Part shown: piece by piece, positions 37,006-47,741 of the stretch
Layout of the letters: the number at the start of each line of letters is the position of its first letter
Numbering within the stretch: the first letter of the stretch is position 1
Assembly (NCBI GenBank): GCA_029959085.1
Contig: JARWIR010000015.1
Span: 6,695,017 to 6,759,016 of the forward strand
DNA length: 64,000 bases
Source of the DNA: Nemophila menziesii
Taxonomy: Eukaryota; Streptophyta; Magnoliopsida; Boraginales; Hydrophyllaceae
Direction: 5' to 3'
Notes under the pieces: model-generated
Told to the model about the DNA's origin: nothing
What the model saw: the letters and a program-made list of their open reading frames with translations, nothing else
Databases searched by the model: none
Made by a program: the position numbers and the translations under genes

Positions 37006-37527
37006 TTCTAAAAAAAACATTCTTCTTCTCTTTTGTTTATAATTAAAAAAAAAAATTCCAGTATCAAAAGATTTGTAACTTACTATTTTTTATATATTTT
37101 TAATCATAATATAAGAAATTGTTTTTCTCTAATTTAAGTTCTTATATATCTAATGAAAATAAGTAAAATATTTTAATATTTTAATTAGATTGATTATAAT
37201 TAATATGTATACAAAATATATCAATAGACTACAAATTATTACTTAAAAAATATTAAACTTGTTCATTTCTTATATAAGTTTTATTTTAGTATTAGTTAGT
37301 ATTTTTATATTACATTATATATGGTAAATGTCACTCAAATTTGTCTGAACATGTGCATCCGTACAATTTTAGATTTAATTTGAACAAATCAAAATCAGAT
37401 TTATATTTATATTCTTCATTGATATAAGGTTTTTATATTGTGATTTACCGTTATTTTTAATATTGTTTATTAGAAAGTTAATAGTTTTATTTATTATAAA
37501 ATATTGAAAGTTTAAATCTATATTCAT

Positions 37528-37530
<3 letters not shown>

Positions 37531-37569
<39 letters not shown>
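37531..37569. repeat. (TA)n tract marking the empty Helitron site
   Basis: The uninterrupted TA run corresponds to the point where the Helitron sits in unit 1 (27711-32492). Confidence 0.85.
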
Positions 37570-37572
<3 letters not shown>

Positions 37573-39128
37573 ATTGAATAAAAATAATATATTAATCGGA
37601 AAGGTCATGTATCAAATACGTTTAAGATATACTAATTAACCTATAGAAAGTATATCATAAAGGTTTTCATCTTTATCGGATCAAAAGTAAACATGGTAAC
37701 CTTTAACTATCAAAATATTTTCTTCTACTCCAAATAGTCAGAAAAATAAATATATAATAAATAGGACCAATGGTGAACATGAACGAATTATAAAATTTAT
37801 GTTTCAATCATGCCATAAATACGTCGCAAACACAAGCATTTCTTTTAACAAAAAATTTACTGTACAAATACAATCGGAACTTAAGAATGATAAATACTCC
37901 AACTCTCAAGACAACCAACGAATCACCTTAGCCGCAAAATTGCAGTTTTTAAACTTAAATAAAACGATCCGACGAATCACATATTAAAGATTTGTTGTCT
38001 TACAATACTACTAGCTAATTTTTTTTACTTTTTGTAAATCTGGCACCAAAAATATATCATTTGCCATCATCTTAAAACGAGGAATACACATAACTAAAAC
38101 GCATATAGCCCAGAAGTTAGCATCATTTATGCTAACTACTTATTGGTCGGCGTAGTTTAAATTCAACTTCTCCAACCGCCGAAACATTAAATATTCATTA
38201 ATCACTTCAAAAGAATCATATATTTTTTTCAAGACCAAATTTTACAAAATTTATACCGTTGCATTCGTTATTTCAAGAAAATTACATTGAGGTTAATGTA
38301 TGAATTAAGAACCCTAATAAAAAAATTAAATAGAGCTATGATCCAAAGATCTCAAAACTCATAAAATATTGAAAAGTAAATGGGGAATAAAATGAAAATT
38401 AGAAAAGAAGAAATTTGAAAACCCAAATTTATTTATTTATTTTTGCATTGTAGAAAGAAATTTGATCTTCTTTTTTATTGGACATAAAATGAAAATTTAT
38501 TTTATAGGTAGATATGTGGTCTAAAAACTAAAATAAAATAATAAAGAAATAGTAATTAGAATGTAGAAATGCATACATACTCTATGATCAAAGGTTGTGT
38601 TTAAAAGTGGGTTGAGACTTGAGAATGAGTTTTGAATATTAAAAAATAAAAATAAAATATAGACCTTGAAGGATGGTATTTAAAATATATAATAATATAA
38701 GTTTTAATATGTAAAATGGAATTACATTTTTTTTTATATATAAGTGGATTTTTGTTTTTCTTTTTTTAATCTTAAACCATAAGCTAACTATTTTTACTAC
38801 CGGGATTTTTTTAATTATATAGGAGAGCCACTTTGGACTCGGAGTCATTGTGATGAACAAGGCCCTGACCAGTGAGCTAAGCCCAACGGGTTAACGTTAA
38901 AGAGTTTAACCACAATTACATAAGCGATTTTATTTGGTTCAATAATCCGCCAGATTTTAATCGCTACCATTTTAGTGGTAGTCTTTTTGAAAAAAAATCA
39001 AATCACATGTTCGTATAAAGTTAATCTCCAAGATCTAATGAGTCAATCACCCTTTATTCAAACAACATACTATTTTCACCATCCCAAACTTTTACACGTG
39101 TAGTAAACACAACTCCCTCTCACAACGA

Positions 39129-39412
39129 TTAATTACTATTTTCGACGATTGAACCCTCCGGCCTAGCCGGGGTTCGTATGTACTCCTTTAATTTCTTTAG
39201 ATACCGCTCAAACGGGTACATCCAGCGCATCTGAACCGGTCCCCCTAACAAAGTTTCGTCGTATAAGTGTATAACCAGGTAGATCATTATATCGAAAAAC
39301 GCGGGAGGCAAAATCATTTCCAATCTACACATAACTTCAACCACTTTCACCTTCCCCTTTTCTGACTCTTTCCTACTCAGATTTTAATTACACACAACTC
39401 TAAACACGTTAG
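39129..39412 (-). pseudogene. TNP2 transposase, C-terminal part of copy 2, cut off by LTR insertion
   Basis: Minus-strand frame with VVEVMCRLEMILPPAFFD, VIHLYDETLLGGPVQMRWMY and PFERYLKKLKEYIRTPARPE, ending GSIVENSN and a TAA. This is the DUF4218 region and the usual 'RPEGSI.E' tail, after which family members continue. Its upstream part resumes at 49274 on the other side of the 9.85 kb insertion. Confidence 0.85.
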
Positions 39413-39417
39413 CTAGC

Positions 39418-40944
39418 TGGTGTCGCCTAGGGTGTGATAAAAATAAGATCAAATTAAGTATGGAAACTATGCACTCTCACCCTAGACAGGCACAGTACTG
39501 CAAGTATTACAGGACGTATGCAAGTTTTAATGATAAGTAGAGTTCGTTCTCAGGGACTTAAGTGTGTTAAACGCGTAGGAACAGATAACGAGTAAAAGTA
39601 AATAATTAGAAAGCAGTAAATAAATATTTGGTTTTCGAATTTATGAATTAAAACTAAATTAAAACTAAGAAAATAAAGACAATAAAATAAAAGATTAAGA
39701 ATATGAGATGAGAAGTATAGCTTAGGTTTTGCTAGTATGCACTAATTCTTCTACTTCTATCTATAGATCTAGTTCATAAGGGAGAATATTAGCTCTTGGT
39801 AATACTTAGTCAGGATTCTAAATTCCACTACCTTAGACCTTGAGAGCGACTAAGGGGGCTACGTCACAACCAAGAAGTGATTTAAAATAGGGTTATCAAA
39901 CGCCACTAAGGCCCTAAGCAAATACTGCAAGTCTTGGTGATACGGTGGTTAAAACAAACCTTAATGACTATCTAGTTAGAAGTATGTTTTGTCAGAACTG
40001 CTATCGACACTAGACATTATGTGGTGGTTCAATAGTTAAACACCCTTACAAGGAGACCATCTAACTACTCTTAAAACAATCCTAAAGTGATCAATTCTAG
40101 GAAAGACAATAAATCAAAACACATAAGCAAATATAAAGTAAGAAGCTAATATCAGATTAAAACATATAATTCCCAAAGAAACTTAGATAGAAGAATTAGA
40201 ATTCATAGATTATACATATGCAAAACCCAAGCTATGGGAGGTTTAGTTCATACCTGAAGGAAATAAACTAAAAGAAATAATAAAAGACATCATCTTGCTC
40301 TCTACAATAAACTGGAAGAATAAAACCTTAAGAACTAATTACTATGAGGCAAGGATGATTTACAAGTGATATAAGGGTGTATTTATAGGTGTTTAGAAGA
40401 CCTAATTCGTTTTCTTGAGGAAGAGTTAAGGTAATGGACTTCTAGCCCAACTCAAATTCGTATGGAAATAAAGATAAACACTGCTGCGTTGTTTTGGTCA
40501 TAACTTCTTTATTATTGGTCCGATTTTGCTCCACAAGATACCAAAATAATCGCAACAGAATTATCTAGGCCCTTTAGGAGTAATCTACCAAATTCGGCCT
40601 CTTTATTAGGTAAAAACGCCTATCTTTGCAGAATCCCAGATTTAGGCAGCTTTTCCTTTTCCATCTTTTTAGCAATTCCTTCCTTATCTCCAATTACCAT
40701 GCATATCTCCTTCCATAAGTTGTTGTCTTTGATTTGGACTCTAATTAAGCTCCATAATTATCTTTAAAGCTACACACTAAATAAACAATTAAACCCAATA
40801 TGCTCTAAAAACAATAATTCTACAAATCAAGACACAAAATAGGAAAGTGCATTAAAACTCAAGAAAATCGACATTATTGACTTCTAAAACACTAAAAATG
40901 ATGTCTCATCTTAACATAAATCTATCACAAATGAGGAGACATCA
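39418..40944 (-). repeat. 3' LTR of the young element
   Basis: 1,527 bp, tggtgtcgcc...gaggagacatca on the plus strand. On the minus strand it is preceded by a G-rich word (ttgggggtct), a plausible polypurine tract at 40945-40955. Differences from the 5' LTR seen by eye: 39754 (C versus A at 48078), one base in 'cgtatgg/taaat' and one in 'aaaat/gaatcgc'. Confidence 0.95.
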
Positions 40945-42510
40945 AGACCCCCAACTCAAAGTTGTATCGTCCCGATACAATAAAAGATAAAAGCATAGGG
41001 AAGTCTAGAAATACACACTTATAAAATTCTCAACACAAGGGAAAAGCATAGCAGAATATATAGAATAAACTTGAAGCACATAACTCAGAAAATTTCATGC
41101 AATAATATTCATAAATTACATACCTGTACACTTCTTATATCCACAGTCAACACGGCTTGATTTCAAGATCAGATTAGTTTCGCAATGTAAGAAGGATTGG
41201 GACTTTACTCAGTTCCCCTTGAGAGCTATAGATTGTTCATCAACCTTACTAGTATCCAATGATCCACTTAACTAGTCTCTAATGGCTCAATCACTTCTTA
41301 ATTACATAGCAAAGAATCACAAGGTCTTTAAGGTTGTAATGTAGGCTTAGGGACGGTGTGATAGTATATTTGGATAATTTGGAGTGAGCTTTTGGCTCTC
41401 TCCTCACTAGCCATCAACGAATCGCCCTAGAGCTTGAGTTACTCTCATAAACGTTTCTCACTCAACCCAATGAATTCCTTGATGCACAATTTAGCATCCC
41501 CAATAACCCAATTAAGCTTTAAGATGTTCACATAAAAATCCACTTTGCCGGTCCGAATATATATATTTTCTTTTCTTTTCAAATCAATTCTCTTTTCTAT
41601 AGCTATGACTCTCTTTTAATGTTGAGATATCACGCTAATTTTCTCATATATATATATTTTTTCTTTTAATGCCCTTGTTGGCAAAATTAGCTCGAAGCTT
41701 CTTTTTCATTCACTATTACCCCGGCAAAGGGTTACAATACAAATCTGTAAAACATCCTCAATATAAAGCACAAAGCACAATTAATAAGCTCAAAAATCCC
41801 AACATAATAATTCCACCCCAAACTCAAGCTCTAAAACAACTGTCTAAGCATCGCGATTCGAGTGCGGGTCATATGGAAAAGTCCTATAATCTAAAGGATA
41901 TGGCTTATAACGTGTTTCAATAAAAAGGCTTTAGAAAGGCTAGAAGGGGCTAAGAAGGATATAACTTTTAAACTCAAAAATCACAAGGTGAGAAGGTATA
42001 AAAAGGCTTCAAAGGCTTAAAAATATGAAAGAACCGCCTTGCTCACTTTCTACACTATGTAATTCAGAAAATTTCTTACCTTTAGCACTTTCATCAAATG
42101 GTTTTTCAACTAGCTTGGATCTACACACTTTCAAGGTTCCCTGAGATCGAACATACTTTCTATCGCATTGCTCACTAATCTTTTCTTTACTATCAATGTG
42201 TGTTTTCCTGCAAATACTCAAAGCATACAAATACATAGCTCATAAACATATCGCTTACTATCATTAATCTAATGAGCTCATGCTTTCAAGATATTAAACA
42301 CACTCTACATCTAATTCCCATGCATCAAAAATTTTAATTTTACCCAAAAACAGAAAAATGGAGATGAGAGACAACGAATCCCCACACCCCCAACTCAAAA
42401 ATGAGCCGTGTCCCCACGACTCGAAAGAAAGACTCGAAAACAGAAATTAAAATTAGCAGATAGACATATTTACAGAAATGGTAAGGAAGAAAGAGAACAT
42501 ACTCTCGAGG
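40945..42510 (-). other. Non-coding spacer between second ORF and 3' LTR
   Basis: About 1.57 kb without a supportable gene. Contains 'cacaaggtctttaagg', 'gcttagggacggtg' and 'gagcttttggctctctcctca' blocks, which are conserved in element Y at 15750-15840. That conservation in a non-coding interval suggests a cis function for the element (packaging or RNA processing are possibilities). Frames at 41669-41923 and 42009-42236 show no domain. Confidence 0.6.
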
Positions 42511-43704
42511 CTATTGCCTCGCATCATTGACATCCAAGATTGGAATTGCTGGACCTTTCGTTAATTGCTCAAGGAGTTTCATGATGTGCACTTGATTAGC
42601 GTTGATTTGTGCCACATCATTGACCAAGGAAGTTTGAGCTGCTTCAAATTTCGTTAAACGCTCCTCCATCTTCTCTTGCCAAGATTGCTCCTTTTCTTCC
42701 TTCGAGACTTGAGTAGAACCCGCTCTTCGAAGACTTTCTTTGATCCAAGCATTATCAATATAACTCGTCTTAAACTCGAGTTTCTCTTCTTCACCCAATA
42801 CTATATTCGCTTTTCGCACAAGACACGTGATCATAGTTGGAAATTTAACGTTATAAACCGATTTAGGAGAGACCGAGAATCGTATCACCTCCTCATAGAT
42901 CAACTGTGCCACATCAACTTCTTCTCCTCTCAAAATACAGTCCAACAGCAGCGCGTTCTTCATGGTCACCTCCAAAGTTCGTGTGTTTCCAAAGACATTA
43001 GGGATAAGGAAATTGTGCCAAATTCTAGCATCTGCTTGAAGATATTTGTAAGGCCAAGGTGCCTTCAATTCTCCCGTATGTAATTGCACTTTCTCCTTGT
43101 CTAACACATGCTCAAAAAGTAATTCCTTATCAAAGATTTTTCGTTTAGCAACTGCTTCCTCAAATTTGCAAAAACCTTTCAGATTCTGAAACTTGAAGTG
43201 GTTCCTAATCTCCTCAACTGTGAAAGGAACTAACTTTCCTCTAATCGGAACACAATCACTATCTCGGCTAAAGAGGCCCAGATAGAACTCTAAAACTAAT
43301 TCAGGACATAATTCAGAACGGCTTACCATGAACGTAGACCAACCCAATTTCTCACCAAGCTCAAAGAATCTCTTGTATTCCCCATCTCTAATTTCCTCCT
43401 TGAATACTTTTTCATAGGCAAAAGGTAGTTCTTTTAATTGTTTCTCTGCAGAAATCTTCAAGGCCTTTGAAGTATCCACTTTCTCTATAGGTATAGGATT
43501 TTGTTGAGGTAGTGTTCTTTCCTTTGCATAAAAATAAAGATTTTTACCATTACTATCATACGAAGGTTTCCCACTCTTCAATTTATCTTTACCCTTTGAT
43601 TTAGAACTAGCTCCTTTGTCAATTGATTTCTTCTTGTTTAACTCCAATCCCTTGTTACTCTTCACCTCCCTCTTGCTAGATAAGATTGATGTTCAATTAG
43701 TCAT
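42511..43704 (-). CDS. Second ORF: putative plant transposon protein (Transposase_32-like) domain
   Basis: A long frame of 384 codons plus an N-terminal extension. The basic N-terminus (NKKKSIDKGASSKSKGKDK) is followed from ~residue 75 by the domain: FKEEIRDGEYKRFFELGEK, SELCPELVLEFYLGLF, VPIRGKLVPFTVEEIRNHF, then WHNFLIPNVF and CILRGEEVDVAQLIYEEV. The C-terminal ~80 residues are predicted to be helical and Gln/Glu-rich (WQEKMEERLTKFEAAQ). This fits the plant 'transposon protein' family found as an extra ORF in Athila-like elements. Its function is unknown. The likely start is ATG at 43704, but the fourth codon is TGA (43695-43693). The frame without stops begins just after and has no ATG for over 100 codons. 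So either translation starts at a non-AUG codon, or the stop is a recent lesion. Confidence 0.7.
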
Positions 43705-44752
43705 CTTCAATTAACCCCCAACTCAAAGCTTTAGCAACCCTTTAAATTTTAACTTTTGAATTAATGGATGAACAAGCTTGATTTGTCCTAGGATGGGTGA
43801 ATTGGTGATGAATCTCTATGTGGGTGAGGATGATTTGTAATGGGTAGGCTTGGATTTTAGAAATTGTGTGATGAATTTGTGAAATTTGGCTCTTTGATTC
43901 TTCAATTTGAATGAATTTGGTGATGATTGGTAGCTTGATTCTCTCTTGTAATGATGTGGAGAGAAGGTTTGATGTGTTTTCCTTGATGATTGGGTAGTGT
44001 TTTGGCGATTGGTGAAGGTTTTGATGAGCTTCAATGAAGTTAGGAGAGTTGTGGAGAAGAAAGAGAGGGTTAAGGTTTAATAAATTCGGAATAATAGGCT
44101 CAATACCTCCTTTATAACTTAATCCCGTAACTTTCTCTCTCCTCTGGCGGCGCTGCGGACTACCCCTGCGGACCATGGGGTGCACCGCAGGGTAGTCCGT
44201 GACATCTGATGCTCGAAAATTTTTGCTCACTGACCTAAACCCGTGGTAGGACCCCGTGGTACGGGTTTTTGGCTCCCGGACTAGGGTCCGGTGTACCGGA
44301 GGGTACACCGCGGCTTGCTGTAGACTCCGTCAAAATACCCGTGGTACTCACCCCGTGGTACGGGTTTTTGGGGCGCGGACCATGGCGCGGTGCACCGCGG
44401 GGTACTCCGTGGAATTTTTTCGTGTTTCTGGATCAAACCCGCGGTAGCAACCCGTGGTACGGGTTTTGACCTCGCGGACCATCCCTGCGGACCATGGGGT
44501 AGGCCGTGGGGGTAGTCCGCGGGGTACTTTCTTTCGCTCCAAAAATTTTCCTCGCGTTTCCTAACTTGATTTCTTCGATTCCTACACACCAAAAACACTA
44601 ATACCTTTCTCAAATATGCATTATCAACTAAAAACAACTAAAATAAACTTAAACTAAGAATGTAAAAGACATGAAAACATAAAAAAACTTCGGGTTGTCT
44701 CCCGAACAGCACTTTTGTTTAACGTCTTTCAAAGTTAGACGTGTTACCTCTG
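43705..44752 (-). other. Non-coding spacer with GC-rich palindromic words
   Basis: Lies between the integrase remnant and the second ORF. 44140-44530 is a GC-rich island with repeated words such as CCGTGGTACGGGT, GGTGCACCGC and GCGGACCATGG (44163, 44176, 44243, 44252, 44285, 44338, 44358, 44377, 44390, 44448, 44475). The frames on both strands through it are compositional. Element Y has the same kind of island. At 44690-44745 the minus strand still reads LTLKDVKQK, an integrase-tail type word. Confidence 0.65.
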
Positions 44753-44938
44753 TCAAGATTTGCGAATATAGCCTCCCCAACAACGAGTAAGGCTATGAAC
44801 GTCAACTAATCTGCGCTTGACCCCAGTTTTGGGGCGAATTTCTATCACCTTGGCTGAAACAACCTTCGTGACAATGAATGGTCCCATCCACGAGTCTTTG
44901 AAACTTCGTGGCCTGTTCTCGCGTTTGTGGGCTTTCTA
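44753..44938 (-). pseudogene. Integrase C-terminal remnant, in frame with gag-protease after one TAG
   Basis: The 60 codons after the TAG at 44936-44938 read KAHKRENRPRSFKDSW, then MGPFIVTKVV and VIEIRPKTGVKRR, and end at TGA 44755-44753. KRENRPR..F...W.GPF.V..V is the C-terminal GPY/F region of Ty3/gypsy integrases. The last residues of the gag-protease frame (FGVGHEVL) look like the 'F.vGd.VL' start of the same region. So an in-frame deletion joined protease to the integrase tail, and the TAG lies inside the tail. Confidence 0.75.
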
Positions 44939-47482
44939 TAGGACTTCATGGCCAACCCCAAACTCAATGTTTGGCTCAGCATCCACAGGTTTTAAGTGGA
45001 TTTCCTCAGGAGGGACTTTGTGATGTGAAAGGCTGTGGATGATAGGTACGGTGGGATCCAACTTCCTCGGTTTCTTACCCAAGACATAGAAGGTCTCGGA
45101 TACATTTTTAGCATGAAGGGTGATGGTCCCATCTTGGAAGTTGATCACACTTTGACTTGTGGCCATGAAGGGCCGTCCAAGTATGATCGGAACCTGCTTA
45201 TCTGCATCAAACTCAAGAATAACAAAGTCAGTAGGGATGGCGATATTACCTGCACGGACTAAGACGTCCTCCACTGTTCCCCATGTCCTCTTCACTGAGT
45301 TGTCAGCAAACTGCAACTTCACTGGAGTTTTCTCTGATTTTTGAAGTCCAATCCTCTCGAACACGGACTTAGGCATAAGATTCACACCAGAACCCACATC
45401 GTACATTGCTTTCACTTTGAGCCTACCATGCAATTGAATAGGAAGGTTGAAACTTCCCGGATCTTTAAGCTTAGTAGGTAGCTCTTTCTCACTTCTTCTC
45501 GAAACCCTCAGGTTCTCTCTTGGGATCTCTACACTCGCTTCTTTTTCAGGAATAACTTGCGTAAAAACTTGTTGCGGTGTAAGTCCTCTCTTTGCAATCT
45601 CAAGCATTTGGGCGTTGATATTTTCAGGTTGGTACGCCTCTACAAATGTCTTGAGAATAGTGTCATCTTTAGGATTTGTATCAGAAATAGTTGATGACAC
45701 TGGTTGAACACTAGGTGGCGATTCCACCTTCTCTTCTTCTTTCTCCTCTAGCACAGCAGGTGCCACTTTATCTTCTTTCGATTCTTCTTTTGAGGCTTCT
45801 TCCTCTTTCTCTCTCGCTAACTCCTCTGCATACTCTACCATCGATCGCATCTCCTCTTGCACCTTTTTCAGTAGCTCTATGAACTCGTCTCTTTCTTCAT
45901 CGCTTTCCAGATGATAAACTTCTAGACAGTCGGACTCCTCGGGGTTAGACTCGGTTGGTTCTTCTTCAATACTGGGAACTTCCACGGCACTAATGGCAGC
46001 ATGTGGTGCTTCCTCCTTTTCTTTTTCGATTTCAAGGCATATAGCCTTGCAAGCTTCGAACCCAACATTGTTTTCACCTCCTTCGATTGCCTTTACTTCC
46101 TTTTGTTCTATTAGATGCTTGTTTATTTGGGCTAATTGAGTACTTAGCATCTGAAGTATGGCATCGTGTCCTCGGACTTTTTCCTCTTGAGCGTTTACAG
46201 TTGTGTTCAAACGTTCTAGAGCTTGTACTATCTGTGTATTGTCCATAGATCCTTCTTGCGGATACTGAGGTAAAGCTTTTTGATCTAAGGTATCGGTATA
46301 GGCGTCTTGAGCAGGTTGTTGTGGAGGAGTAGGTCGATTCTGATATTGGTTTTGGTACTGACCTCTCTGTTGGTAAGAGTTGTTCTGGGGTCGCGATTGA
46401 TATTGACCAGGATTAGCGGCCCCTTGTGAATTTGAATACTGCATACCCGGATGGTTACGGTTGCCCCATCGGTTAGATATAAAGTAAACAGATTGCGGAT
46501 TTGTTTCGCACTCTTCCCATGAATGATCGTTAACTCCACATTGTTGACAACCTTGTGCCTCTTGAACTACCTTTGTAGCAGCTAAATTCTTCTCCATCGC
46601 GATTTTCAGCTCCTTGATTTGATTTTCTAACGAGGATATTTGAGCTGAGTTCGCCGTTTCTGCATCTAAACGAAGCGTTCCTCGGGTTTTTGTAATAGAA
46701 GCTCGCGTTGAAGGCCAACTTCTTTCTTGTTCCATAATATTTTCTAACACCTCGGAAGCTTCATTGTGATTCATGGACACAAAATTACCCTTTCCAATGT
46801 TATCCACCTTGTCTCTACCCTTGTCATCAAGACCTTCATAGAATATAGCAAGTTGTAGAGCAGGTGTATAACCATGGAGCGGGCATCTAGCTAATTTTTG
46901 TTGAAACCTTGTCCATGCTTCTCCCACTGTTTCTCCATCTTCTTGAGAAAATCTTGCAAGCTCGGTTTGATCTTTAAGTCTCATGCTCTTCGGATAAAAT
47001 CGGTTAAAGAATGCGGCTTGAAGTTCTCTCCAAGAGTGAATGGTTCCATGTGGTTGTCTTTCTAGCCAATCGCTAGCTCTTCCGGTCAAGAAAAACGAAA
47101 ACATATGACAATACAGTTGCTCGCGTGTAATGCCAGGAGTAATGTAGGCATCACAAATCTGCATGAACTTCTGAATCGCTTTTACCGGATCTTGAATTGC
47201 AGTACCAGTATAGAGTCCGAAACTTTGAAATTGACTAAGCATACCCGGATCGGGTCTAAATTTGATATTCGGAATCTCAGGAGGGAGGTAACCGATGGGT
47301 TGAACATGGAATGGTATGTTAAGGCCAGGTAGATCTTGTTCAACTCGGTTTTGTTGATTATTGAGATTATTCTGCCCATTACCTTCTCCTACTGGTAATT
47401 GTACACCAGGTGGAACGTATGCTGGAGGTCCTCCTGGTGCAAAGTAAACTAACTCCGGATCGTTATCATGTATGTCTGCCAT
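44936..47482 (-). CDS. Gag-protease polyprotein of young Athila-type element
   Basis: 848 codons from the first ATG (47482-47480, MADIHDND), matching the MAD start in element X. The frame stays open 31 codons further upstream from a GTG. Using that longer numbering (879 residues), the gag core spans ~105-260 (CDAYITPGITREQLY, ASDWLERQ, HSWRELQAAFFNRFYP). A CCHC zinc knuckle CQQCGVNDHSWEEC lies at 343-356. A Gln/Asn-rich stretch covers 365-425. A long acidic region occupies ~500-625. The aspartic protease at ~711-815 has active site YDVGSG (Athila elements commonly have DLGAS) and IILGRPFMATS. The tail FGVGHEVL is integrase-derived. Gag packages element RNA and the protease processes the polyprotein. 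No frame breaks were seen, so it may be expressed. Loss of pol makes it dependent on a relative. Confidence 0.9.
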   Translation of the reverse strand: MADIHDNDPELVYFAPGGPPAYVPPGVQLPVGEGNGQNNLNNQQNRVEQDLPGLNIPFHVQPIGYLPPEIPNIKFRPDPGMLSQFQSFGLYTGTAIQDPVKAIQKFMQICDAYITPGITREQLYCHMFSFFLTGRASDWLERQPHGTIHSWRELQAAFFNRFYPKSMRLKDQTELARFSQEDGETVGEAWTRFQQKLARCPLHGYTPALQLAIFYEGLDDKGRDKVDNIGKGNFVSMNHNEASEVLENIMEQERSWPSTRASITKTRGTLRLDAETANSAQISSLENQIKELKIAMEKNLAATKVVQEAQGCQQCGVNDHSWEECETNPQSVYFISNRWGNRNHPGMQYSNSQGAANPGQYQSRPQNNSYQQRGQYQNQYQNRPTPPQQPAQDAYTDTLDQKALPQYPQEGSMDNTQIVQALERLNTTVNAQEEKVRGHDAILQMLSTQLAQINKHLIEQKEVKAIEGGENNVGFEACKAICLEIEKEKEEAPHAAISAVEVPSIEEEPTESNPEESDCLEVYHLESDEERDEFIELLKKVQEEMRSMVEYAEELAREKEEEASKEESKEDKVAPAVLEEKEEEKVESPPSVQPVSSTISDTNPKDDTILKTFVEAYQPENINAQMLEIAKRGLTPQQVFTQVIPEKEASVEIPRENLRVSRRSEKELPTKLKDPGSFNLPIQLHGRLKVKAMYDVGSGVNLMPKSVFERIGLQKSEKTPVKLQFADNSVKRTWGTVEDVLVRAGNIAIPTDFVILEFDADKQVPIILGRPFMATSQSVINFQDGTITLHAKNVSETFYVLGKKPRKLDPTVPIIHSLSHHKVPPEEIHLKPVDAEPNIEFGVGHEVL

Positions 47483-47717
47483 AGCTCTCCTCAAGGTTCT
47501 TTCCTCACGAATTCGTTTGTTATAAGCTCTGAAGCTCCTCTCAGGCTCCGGTAAAGGAGGCCAAGAATTAAACACTGTGAAACCTGAAAAAGACTAAAGC
47601 AAACCACAAGCGTAAATCTGGAAAAATAAAAACTAAACTAAACTAAAAACTGAAAAGTAAAAACTAATTAAAAACTAAAACTCGAAATAGATAACCCACA
47701 CGCTAACGAGACACAAG

Positions 47718-47735
47718 TCCCCGGCAGCGGCGCCA
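47718..47735 (-). promoter_or_regulatory. tRNA-Asp primer-binding site of young element
   Basis: Minus strand TGGCGCCGCTGCCGGGGA, complementary to the 3' end of plant tRNA-Asp with one mismatch. It lies six bases inside the 5' LTR, as in Athila elements. Confidence 0.92.
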
Positions 47736-47741
47736 AAAACT

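Noticed and set aside
42676..43083. Plus-strand frame opposite the second ORF
   Set aside because: A shadow of the minus-strand ORF, which has the domain and the longer frame.
44281..44637. Open frames on both strands through the GC-rich island
   Set aside because: They arise from GC-rich repeated words, have no domain and conflict with each other. The island is non-coding in both elements.
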